Below are positions 44,201 through 50,912 of a DNA stretch of 64,000 nt, in pieces (positions within the stretch are counted from its first letter, which is position 1; each line of letters begins with the position of its first letter). The stretch lies in contig NZ_PYGF01000001.1 in the NCBI RefSeq assembly GCF_003014575.1, forward strand, positions 62,001 through 126,000, given 5' to 3'. The notes below the pieces were generated by a model. It ran no database searches, was not told the origin of the DNA, and worked only from the letters and a program-made list of their open reading frames with translations. Source of the stretch: Cecembia rubra (GTDB lineage Bacteria; Bacteroidota; Bacteroidia; Cytophagales; Cyclobacteriaceae). Position numbers and translations under genes: made by a program.

Positions 44201-45127
44201 GCTTTCTCAGTGAGAGTTAATGGAGAAAATCCAATTCCACAATCTGCTGCTCCATCTGGACTTTGGTGTTTTGAAGGCGGAAATTCTGCTATTCATAAAA
44301 TTGAAGTTATCCTTAAGGAAGGCTTGAATGTTATAGATATCAACCCTTTTAGTGGTGCAAGTCCTATTATTGACAAAATCAAACTTGAAAAATCAAAAAG
44401 AATTGCACCTTCTATGATCTCACTTGAAGCAGAAGAAGCTGAACTGATAGGTTCTATGCAAACACCAACTTGCGCTACTGCTTCAAATGGGCAGGTTGTT
44501 AACTTGGGCGCAAACATTAGTAATCAGATTAATTTCAGAAATATTAATATTAATAATGCTGGTATTTATAGTGTTGAATTTCATTATTTCACGCCAGTTC
44601 TAAGAAAAATGAGAATCATTACCAATGGTATCGCTCAGACTGTCGACTTTTTGCCAACAGGTGCCTTCTGCTTTGAAGGGGGATCGCCTGGTACTCAAAC
44701 AGTAGAGTTAGAATTGCAGGCTGGAGAAAATGTTATTCAACTTACACCTATTGAAAATGCCGCTCCTGTAATCGATAAAATCGTGATTACTGACCAAGGG
44801 TCAACTACACAAATGTTGCGTGTGGTAAGCGATGAAGAGGTAGCTTTTAGCCCGGGCATATTGCTGGAAAACAAAGAATTCAAAGTATTTCCAAATCCTA
44901 TAAAATCCGGTGATCAATTGACCATTCAGGTGCCAGGGGCATCAGAGGAAGGGGTGCCTGTACTGGTTACTTTGACAGATATGACAGGTAGGAGAGTTTA
45001 TTTGGAAACACTCAGCAATTCAGAAACCCAAACGATCATTCTGAGGGAAAGCCTCAAAAAAGGAATCTATATGGTATTGGTTCAACATGGTAACCAATGG
45101 CTTACCAAAAAGCTAAAAGTTGATTAA
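41216..45127 (+). CDS. Secreted GH128-like hydrolase with four binding-type modules and T9SS sorting domain
   Basis: A 1303-residue secreted enzyme (start at ATG 41216; signal peptide to ~residue 28). Residues ~30-270 are a Bacteroidota-type N-terminal region of unknown fold. Residues ~275-560 form a TIM-barrel like GH128 (Asl1-type), with likely acid/base E401 (LGFNESDN) and nucleophile E511 (PIWITEFNAN). Four beta-sandwich modules follow, near 615, 774, 933 and 1070, each beginning with an FEAE/LEAE motif as in CBM6/CBM35-type modules. The last two are a tandem pair sharing CFEGG and a final PIIDKI/PVIDKI motif. The final ~80 residues are a type IX secretion sorting domain (FKVFPNPIKSG to the end). 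GH128 members cut beta-1,3-glucan; a galactan target here is inference. Confidence 0.88.
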   Translation: MKQIYKKVMSAFLLVLGFSLMIPSEVLALQGNSNPCPSNKYLYWVGDVNNDFFNELNWREAVQTPSIPIPPGQIGELGQSAKPECLPGANKNPNVICLSEHDPDKDKTPAIGTLSPGQPIAFNLYIENAEVIASGDIKFGCLDIGLTLNAATLKSSSTISQGVISLGNESTLKISTTTISPLTEFDFLDAASWIYWDGITPDKLGNALDNKITINGLETSLGAGYRINQYYQKGSLIRPIDRSYFPLEVFSSLSFEGVSAKISEDLIYRGSAIPLGDNLVNSFILKRGFMVTFAINTNGTGKSKVYIASEKDMEIDALPIALQGNVSFIRVVPWNWVTKKGTGKIHEQIDAGWFYNWNLNEKAKPNYDYVPMAWGASGTFPANIDQMIGLKTTTHILGFNESDNCFGQSGQFNNLCDPEVAVAYFENLMGTGVRLGSPAPRENGPTTWLLEFNRIAKERDVRFDFLAVHWYDYGSNPNNTPNANPEAIFNRFKNYLTNVYNIYQLPIWITEFNANENRSTAIQEEFLKLALPYLESLDYVERYAYFPPNPDLADPANNPETSEYTDENGNLTSIGELFLALESNPSIPMDTYASPNNLEGLDLPFVPKPVNSFAFEAECGDYLGSKWNVIQDENASNGYYIRGNVNNEGESPIAQQIHFEFDLDSESADQYRVWIRARNMGGNGSIRIAVNGNELSQVIPFVASSFTWFQIPRFYDLGEGRHRLTIEFPNSNILLDQVAFTSGPADFDLFLNEPGFCIPDSFTWGLVKTDFADFFEAENGNIGAAWEIKSADRAINGKFVTSTSAQQSSIVPPGSDGFLTYQITVEEADEYEFWAKIQAFDEEEYSLWISVDGEPFRKWQNLGNPLFEWYWKKFHHSYNEEDRKFSYFLTAGNHEVRIGYASGNVSIDRIAVASKGKLPEKIDPNVLLIQERLEFEAEFATILGNAVIQGCELASEGQYVNMGNNNSNGVRFGEVIAPESGLYELNIVYYSKVARAFSVRVNGENPIPQSAAPSGLWCFEGGNSAIHKIEVILKEGLNVIDINPFSGASPIIDKIKLEKSKRIAPSMISLEAEEAELIGSMQTPTCATASNGQVVNLGANISNQINFRNININNAGIYSVEFHYFTPVLRKMRIITNGIAQTVDFLPTGAFCFEGGSPGTQTVELELQAGENVIQLTPIENAAPVIDKIVITDQGSTTQMLRVVSDEEVAFSPGILLENKEFKVFPNPIKSGDQLTIQVPGASEEGVPVLVTLTDMTGRRVYLETLSNSETQTIILRESLKKGIYMVLVQHGNQWLTKKLKVD

Positions 45128-45140
45128 TCACCCTAAAATC

Positions 45141-45180
45141 AATCACTCCGGCTGTCACTGATGCCGGAGTGATTCTTTTT
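45141..45180 (+). terminator. Terminator after GH128 gene
   Basis: Perfect 12-base stem (45141-45152 with 45163-45174), 10-base loop, then CTTTTT. It separates galK-galT from the locus, so these are read from their own promoter. Confidence 0.9.
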
Positions 45181-45254
45181 GTAAAAAAATCATCTTTTGC
45201 CCCAAGACCAATTTAAAAATGCCATGGCATCGGTGAATTAAGCCTTTTCACTTT

Positions 45255-46409
45255 ATGAACCCATATATTGAAGCATTCAAACAAAAATTTAATTACAATC
45301 CAAGTCTTTTCAGGTCTCCAGGGAGGATCAACTTAATCGGAGATCATACTGATTATAATGATGGTTATGTACTTCCTGCAGCAATAGATAAAGGTATTTA
45401 TTTGGCCATTTCCTTGAATGATACAAATCACTGCCGTATCCAATCTTTGGATTTTGAGGATGAGGCAGAAGTGGAGTTGTCCCAGGATCTTCAGCCGGCT
45501 ACAAAAGGTTGGCTTAACTATATTTTGGGAGTCATTGCACAATTTCAAAGTTCAGGTTACCAGATAAAAGGGTTTGATTGTGTCTTTGGCGGAGATATTC
45601 CCATAGGCGCCGGTTTATCTTCTTCAGCGGCTTTGGAATGTGTTACAGTTCGGGCATTGATGGAGTTACATGGAATTGAAATTCCATTGATTCAGCAGAT
45701 ACAAATGGCCCAAAAAGCTGAACACGAATTTGCAGGAGTAAAATGTGGCATAATGGATCAATTTGCTTCTGCTATGGGTAAAGCCGGCCAAGCCATTCAG
45801 TTGGATTGTAGAACTTTGGACTTCCAGTATATTCCTGTTCATCTGGAAGATTTTTCTTTGATTTTGGTGGATTCAAAAGTGAAGCATAATCTTGGTGATT
45901 CGGCATATAATAAAAGGCAGCAAGAATGTCAGGAAGGTTTTAAATTAATTCAAAATTCTTATCCCGGTATCAGGGCACTCAGAGATGTGGATTCTGATAT
46001 GCTTTTAGGTTTAAAACCGGATTTAGATCCTATCATATTCAAAAGGTGTAAACATGTAGTTTCGGAAAATCAGCGCGTACTGCATGCAAGTGCAGCCTTA
46101 AAAAACGGGAATTTAAAAGAATTAGGGCGATTGATGTTTTTATCTCATTTCAGTCTTTCCAATGATTATCAGGTAAGTTGTAATGAGCTGGATTTTTTGG
46201 TGAATGTGGCCCAACTTTCAGAAGGTGTACTTGGAGCAAGGATGATGGGAGGGGGATTTGGAGGCTGTACCATCAATCTTATCCATAAGGATTATGTGGA
46301 CCTATTCAAAACCAAGGTTTCAAGCACATTCTACAACAAGTTTTCCTTATCACCAGGTATTTATGAGGTTTCAATTTCCGAAGGTACCTCAAGAATTCAT
46401 TGCTTATAA
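45255..46409 (+). CDS. galK: Galactokinase
   Basis: A 384-residue cytoplasmic GHMP kinase that phosphorylates galactose to galactose-1-phosphate with ATP (first Leloir kinase step). The galactokinase signature PGRINLIGDHTDYNDGY lies at residues 22-38, the GHMP ATP loop GGDIPIGAGLSSSAA near 113, and the third motif ARMMGGGFGGCT near the C-terminus. galT starts 16 bases downstream. A 12-base palindrome ATGCCATGGCAT lies 25 bases upstream of the start. Placement right after the polysaccharide locus indicates galactose as a released sugar. Confidence 0.97.
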   Translation: MNPYIEAFKQKFNYNPSLFRSPGRINLIGDHTDYNDGYVLPAAIDKGIYLAISLNDTNHCRIQSLDFEDEAEVELSQDLQPATKGWLNYILGVIAQFQSSGYQIKGFDCVFGGDIPIGAGLSSSAALECVTVRALMELHGIEIPLIQQIQMAQKAEHEFAGVKCGIMDQFASAMGKAGQAIQLDCRTLDFQYIPVHLEDFSLILVDSKVKHNLGDSAYNKRQQECQEGFKLIQNSYPGIRALRDVDSDMLLGLKPDLDPIIFKRCKHVVSENQRVLHASAALKNGNLKELGRLMFLSHFSLSNDYQVSCNELDFLVNVAQLSEGVLGARMMGGGFGGCTINLIHKDYVDLFKTKVSSTFYNKFSLSPGIYEVSISEGTSRIHCL

Positions 46410-46425
46410 TTACCGTTCAGCTATT

Positions 46426-47454
46426 ATGTCATATCCTTTCAATTTCGAAGAACACAGTCATAGACGATTCAATCCATTCACTGGTTCATATATTCAGGTT
46501 TCCCCACATCGTTCGAAAAGACCTTGGCAGGGACAACAAGAGAAATTATTATCTTCTGAAGAACTTTCATTTGACCCGGAATGCTTTTTATGTCCAGGTA
46601 ACAAAAGAGTAGGGGGAGAAATGAATCCAGAATATTTGGGGACTTATGTTTTTGCTAATGATTTTGGTGCTTTGACACCAAATATTCCAGAAGGGGAATT
46701 TGAGGAAGGAGAATTCTTTAAAGCCAAAAGTGAAAAAGGCATATGCAAGGTGATCTGTTTTTCACCTGACCATACCAAAACCATCCCAAAACTCGAACTC
46801 AAGGAAGTGGTTGAAGTTGTTAAAACTTGGAAGAGGGAATATGAATTACTGGGTTCTGAACCTTTTATCAATTATGTGCAGGTATTTGAAAATAAGGGTG
46901 AAGTAATGGGTTGTTCCAATCCCCATCCCCATGGACAGATTTGGGCTCAGGAAAGTATTCCTGATGAGCCATTCAAAAAGCAGCTCAACTTTAAAAATTA
47001 TTTTGAAAGGAAAAACTCCACAATGGTTGTTGATTATGTGCATGAAGAGCTAAAAAAAAATGTCAGGATCATTGATGAAAATGAGAGTTTTGTGATCCTT
47101 GTTCCTTTTTGGGCGGTGTGGCCATTCGAAGCGATGATTGCTCCCAAGACCCATATTGAGAGCCTTGCAAGCATAAATGACCGACAAATACAGGATTTGG
47201 CTGATGCTTACAGGAATCTTACGCAGAGGTATGATAAACTGTTTGAGGTTTCTTTTCCTTATTCAGCAGGACTTCATCAGGCACCAACTGATAGCTTGGA
47301 TCACCCGGAATGGGATTTACATATGGTATTTTACCCTCCTCTGCTCCGATCGGCTACAGTCAAAAAGTTTATGGTCGGCTATGAAATGCTAGCCAATCCC
47401 CAGCGTGATTTGACACCAGAAAAAGCTGCTGAAATTTTAAGAAATGTAAAATAA
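46426..47454 (+). CDS. galT: UDP-glucose--hexose-1-phosphate uridylyltransferase
   Basis: A 342-residue HIT-superfamily enzyme that swaps UMP between UDP-glucose and galactose-1-phosphate. I start at the ATG at 46426, as the longer frame runs back into galK and is not protein-like there. The zinc-ligand pair CFLCPGN is near residue 51, and the nucleophile is H169 in NPHPHGQIW (second His). The helper motif AGLHQAP is near residue 284. Normal length for the family. With galK it completes entry of galactose into glycolysis, needing a GalE from elsewhere. Confidence 0.97.
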   Translation: MSYPFNFEEHSHRRFNPFTGSYIQVSPHRSKRPWQGQQEKLLSSEELSFDPECFLCPGNKRVGGEMNPEYLGTYVFANDFGALTPNIPEGEFEEGEFFKAKSEKGICKVICFSPDHTKTIPKLELKEVVEVVKTWKREYELLGSEPFINYVQVFENKGEVMGCSNPHPHGQIWAQESIPDEPFKKQLNFKNYFERKNSTMVVDYVHEELKKNVRIIDENESFVILVPFWAVWPFEAMIAPKTHIESLASINDRQIQDLADAYRNLTQRYDKLFEVSFPYSAGLHQAPTDSLDHPEWDLHMVFYPPLLRSATVKKFMVGYEMLANPQRDLTPEKAAEILRNVK

Positions 47455-47621
47455 GCTTAAGAATTCCATTCTATATTGTACATAAGTTAAACAAACAGGT
47501 GTTTTTGAATCGCCTGACCATTTAATGGTCATTACAGGAGCTTACAGTCAAAAAAAAAATGAAATGAATGGTATTTAACCTAAAGCAATAAGTGTATCTG
47601 GGGCTTTCTGTTGTTCATTCA

Positions 47622-47837
47622 TTAATCGGGCAGAATTTCAATCAAGTAGCCTTGGGATCGAAACAATTCTATGATTTCAGGGATTTTTTCCCTTGGGCAA
47701 TAGGCTACTCTAAATATCCTGTCACAGTCTTCCAAATCAAAATTGGCATTTAGAATTCCCAATTGTCCAGCTATTAATTCTAGGATAAACGTCGCAGTTT
47801 CTTCTGTGTCCACATTGGTCCTGAAAACTTCTACCAT
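47622..47837 (-). CDS. Small conserved-looking hypothetical protein
   Basis: A 71-residue protein with no signal peptide. Its order of secondary structure (VEVFRTNVDTEETATFILELI, then strands, then EIIELFRSQGYLIEIL) fits a compact beta-alpha-beta fold as in ACT or HMA-like small proteins, but no CxxC metal site exists (C38 and C51 only). It is convergent with galT. I do not recognise a function; the codon pattern and clean start make it a probable real gene. Confidence 0.6.
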   Translation of the reverse strand: MVEVFRTNVDTEETATFILELIAGQLGILNANFDLEDCDRIFRVAYCPREKIPEIIELFRSQGYLIEILPD

Positions 47838-48247
47838 TTTTTTGATTGTGATCTTATTATCAGATTTCCATTAATTCTTATTGTTGAGCATAAATGCATC
47901 TGAATTACTTGGGCCCTTTAAAATTCTTATTGGAAACAGCATGAATTTTGCTTGGTAAAAGAAGATAGCTATTTTGTTTCCCTCCAAGCACATCCATTAG
48001 ACCGAGTTGCCAAAGTACTTGGATGGAAGCTGGATAAAAACCGCTGGGAGCTACAAATGAGCTTAAGTGTTTACCGATTTTGGGCAGTCTAATAGCTGTT
48101 GGGCCATGGTGTACTGCTTACATCTTTTGCCTTAATGCTAGTAATTTTATCTTTTTACAAATCTATTGAGTACATTTCTTATTGAGATTGTCTGAACACG
48201 ACATTTCTAAAGGTGATTTGCGACAATCTTTTTTAACCACAACTAAA
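47838..48247. other. Gap of 410 bases before the DJ-1/AraC regulator
   Basis: No intact gene. A 54-codon open stretch without start codon lies at 47931-48092 on the plus strand and may be the end of a decayed gene. The final ~150 bases should carry the promoter of the regulator, but no clear consensus was found. Confidence 0.4.
47931..48092 (+). pseudogene. Possible gene remnant
   Basis: An open stretch of 54 codons ending in TAA, with no ATG at its start. It translates to protein-like sequence (for example HPLDRVAKVLGWKLDKNRW). I cannot name a parent family. It may equally be chance. Confidence 0.2.
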
Positions 48248-49216
48248 ATGAAACATGTATCAATTTTATTACTGGACCATGTAAATATCGGCAGCATGGA
48301 AAATGCAAGGCTTGGCTTATTGGAGGCTAATACCTTTCAGAAATTGAATGGAATGGAGGATTATTTTAAGGTGGAATTAGTAGGTATTAGGCCTGAGGTG
48401 AATTTATACAATGGGGCTTTTACCATTCGGGCTGATAAAACGTTGGATCAGGTCAGCAATACTGATTTGATCATCATACCACCTGTACAGCAGGATCTCG
48501 CTTCGGGAATACAGGACAATGAAGCTTTCTGTCCCTGGATCAAAGAACAATATGAGAAAGGGACTGAAATTGCCAGTTTATGCCTCGGGGCATTTATTTT
48601 GGGGAATACGGGCCTTCTTAATGGAAGAAAATGCGTAACCCATTGGAAAGCAACTGGTCAGTTTAAAAGACTCTTTCCTGATACGCAGTTATTGCCTGAT
48701 AAACTATTGACTGATGATGCCGGCATCTACACAGGAGGAGGGGCATTCTCCTCTGCCAATCTGATACTATATGTGATCGAGAAGTACCTTAGCAGGGAAG
48801 CAGCGATATACTGTTCTAAGATTTTTCAAATTGATATGGGAAGGAATGCACAGAGTGAGTTTATAATTTTTACAGGTCAAAAGGACCATTCAGACGATCA
48901 GGTCAAGACTGTCCAGGAGTATGTAGAAAGAAATTTCCCAGAGAAGTTTTCTGTGGAATTTTTATGTGAGAAATTTTTTCTAAGCAGGAGGACGCTCGAA
49001 AGGAGGTTTAAATATGCGACAGGTAATACGTTATTGGAATATCTTCAAAGGGTAAGAGTGGAAGCAGCTAAAAGAAATTTAGAGAAAACTAACAAGACTG
49101 TTTCTGAGATCATGTATGACGTTGGTTATTCGGACTCTAAATCTTTTAGGGAAGTTTTCAAAAAATATTCCGGACTTTCACCTTTAGAATACAAAAGCAA
49201 ATACGGACTCAATTAA
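48248..49216 (+). CDS. AraC-family regulator with DJ-1/PfpI (GATase1-like) N-terminal domain
   Basis: A 322-residue transcription factor starting at the ATG at 48248 (the longer frame starts at TTG). The N-terminal ~190 residues form a DJ-1/PfpI domain with the nucleophile-elbow Cys C112 (SLCLGAF), and the C-terminal ~95 residues hold two AraC-type HTH motifs (SVEFLCEKFFLSRRTLERRF and SEIMYDVGYSDSKSFREVFKKYSG). This is the FtrA/GlxA-like architecture; its ligand is unknown. The two genes that follow (AHSA1 and VOC proteins) are its likely targets. Confidence 0.9.
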   Translation: MKHVSILLLDHVNIGSMENARLGLLEANTFQKLNGMEDYFKVELVGIRPEVNLYNGAFTIRADKTLDQVSNTDLIIIPPVQQDLASGIQDNEAFCPWIKEQYEKGTEIASLCLGAFILGNTGLLNGRKCVTHWKATGQFKRLFPDTQLLPDKLLTDDAGIYTGGGAFSSANLILYVIEKYLSREAAIYCSKIFQIDMGRNAQSEFIIFTGQKDHSDDQVKTVQEYVERNFPEKFSVEFLCEKFFLSRRTLERRFKYATGNTLLEYLQRVRVEAAKRNLEKTNKTVSEIMYDVGYSDSKSFREVFKKYSGLSPLEYKSKYGLN

Positions 49217-49408
49217 GTTAAAAGGCGTAGTTGATTTTAGAAAACCATTTAAGTTGGATTAATTTGTTTTCTTATTAATGGCATTCGTATACCCTTTTTT
49301 CTTTCTTTCTCCAATTCATTGTCGGATTTGACCTATTAATTGTCGTTTTTGGCTGTATCCCTTTCTGGGATAATTCATAATTTTAAATTCTGTTAACTGA
49401 AATCCATC

Positions 49409-50287
49409 ATGAAGAATTTTGAAAAAGTCACCATTTCAACAAAAATAATGGCTCCATTGTCTCTGGTATGGAGGGCATGGACGAATCCAGATCATGTTGT
49501 TAATTGGAACTTTGCCGCAGATTCCTGGCATTGTCCTTCTGCAACATCTGATTTCAAAATTGGAGGAAAGTTTTCTTACAGAATGGAAGCCAAAGACAAC
49601 AGTTTCGGCTTTGATTTTAAAGGTGAATTTACCGAAATAAAGCCAATGGAATCTTTGGCCTTTCAACTTGATGACGATAGGCGTGTCTGGGTAAGTTTTG
49701 AGCAGCAAGGAGATGAAGTGTCTCTAGTTGAGGAGTTTGAAGCAGAAGAGGTAAATGATCTTGATTTTCAGAAACAAGGATGGAATACAATTCTTGAAAA
49801 TTTTAAGATTTATGTAGAAGACCTTTGTGAGATTGATAAACTTCATTTTGAAGTATTCATTGAAGCACCGGTAGATCTAGTTTTCAGGACAATGTTGGAG
49901 GATAAGGCTTATAGGGAATGGACTTCGCCATTTCATCCTGGGTCCTTTTTTAGAGGTAATTGGGGGGAAGGAGAAAAAATATTGTTTATTGGGCCAGATG
50001 AAAAAGGTAATGAGGGGGGGATGGTGTCCAAGGTTGTCCGTTTTATTCCCAATAAACAGGTTAGCCTGGAGCATTACGGTTTATATCATAATGGAGAAGA
50101 AATTACAGAAGGACCAGAAGTGAAGATTTGGGCAGGTTCAAAAGAAGAATACTTTTTTAAGGAAAGGGATAATGGAACTATGCTTAAAGTGGCTACTGAC
50201 TCCAATAGGGAATACAAGGAATACTTTTTAGATGTTTGGCCAAAAGCGCTTCAGATACTTAAAGAAATATGTGAAACCAACAAATAA
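49409..50287 (+). CDS. Tandem AHSA1/SRPBCC domain protein
   Basis: A 292-residue cytoplasmic protein with two consecutive START-like AHSA1 domains. The first spans 5-140 (KIMAPLSLVWRAWTNPDHVVNW) and the second 147-290 (FIEAPVDLVFRTMLEDKAYREWTSPFHPGSFF). Each has the family opening A/P-V-W-R/F-x-x-T-x-x-x-x-x-x-x-W. They bind hydrophobic ligands or act as stress co-factors; the true role is unknown. It is six bases ahead of the VOC gene. Confidence 0.88.
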   Translation: MKNFEKVTISTKIMAPLSLVWRAWTNPDHVVNWNFAADSWHCPSATSDFKIGGKFSYRMEAKDNSFGFDFKGEFTEIKPMESLAFQLDDDRRVWVSFEQQGDEVSLVEEFEAEEVNDLDFQKQGWNTILENFKIYVEDLCEIDKLHFEVFIEAPVDLVFRTMLEDKAYREWTSPFHPGSFFRGNWGEGEKILFIGPDEKGNEGGMVSKVVRFIPNKQVSLEHYGLYHNGEEITEGPEVKIWAGSKEEYFFKERDNGTMLKVATDSNREYKEYFLDVWPKALQILKEICETNK

Positions 50288-50293
50288 AATATT

Positions 50294-50725
50294 ATGGCAA
50301 GTGTAAGTACCTATCTGAATTTCAAAAGAGAAACTGAATCGGCCTTTAACTTTTATAAAAAAGTTTTTGGAACTGAATTTATTGGTGGTGTCTATAGGTT
50401 TTCGGATATGCCTTCTGAAGAGGGAGCTCCACCTATAGCGGATGAGGACAAAGATTTGATTATGAATATTACTTTACCTATTGTGGGAGGACATTTGTTG
50501 ATGGGTACTGACGCTCCCGAATCTATGGGTTTTCAGTTGGTTCAAGGCAATAATGTCCACATCAGTCTGCACCTTGACTCTAAAAAAGAGACCGAATACT
50601 TCTTCCGTGAGCTTTCCAATGAGGGTGTTGTCAGCATGGATCTCAATGAAATGTTCTGGGGGGAATATTATGGAAGCTGCACAGATAAGTTTGGTGTACA
50701 GTGGATGTTCCATTGTCCTTTGTGA
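50294..50725 (+). CDS. VOC-family (PhnB/glyoxalase-like) protein
   Basis: A 143-residue protein of the PhnB-like VOC superfamily: start VSTYLNFKRETESAFNFYKKVFGTEF, middle HLLMGTDAP, end WGEYYGSCTDKFGVQWMFHC. The paired beta-alpha-beta units are visible, but a full set of glyoxalase metal ligands is not, so enzymatic function is unsure. Six bases after the AHSA1 gene, clearly one operon. Confidence 0.9.
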   Translation: MASVSTYLNFKRETESAFNFYKKVFGTEFIGGVYRFSDMPSEEGAPPIADEDKDLIMNITLPIVGGHLLMGTDAPESMGFQLVQGNNVHISLHLDSKKETEYFFRELSNEGVVSMDLNEMFWGEYYGSCTDKFGVQWMFHCPL

Positions 50726-50817
50726 CGAGGGAATGCAATAGAATTTCTGGACTTATTGAATTGGCTAATGGTTTTAAGTTCGAGTTCCGGATTTCTTAGA
50801 TTATCTTAATTTGCCTT

Positions 50818-50837
50818 CAAAAAGCCCCTTCAGAGGC
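50818..50837 (-). terminator. Terminator after HTCS gene 2
   Basis: On the minus strand GCCTC-TGAA-GGGGC (50824-50837) is followed by TTTTTG. The stem is short, so it is a moderate call. It lies about 75 bases past the HTCS stop. Confidence 0.5.
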
Positions 50838-50912
50838 AGTTTGATAGGCAAGTTTTTTTCTATTGAATAAATATTATCATTTCATTGATTTGATTGTCCC
50901 GGTATTTGAGGC

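Noticed and set aside
46258-46425. Upstream extension of galT into galK
   Set aside because: The extra 56 residues are a frame-shifted reading of galK; the ATG at 46426 gives a normal GalT start.
47515-47531. Inverted repeat TGACCA-TTTAA-TGGTCA after galT
   Set aside because: No T-tract follows, so it is not called a terminator.
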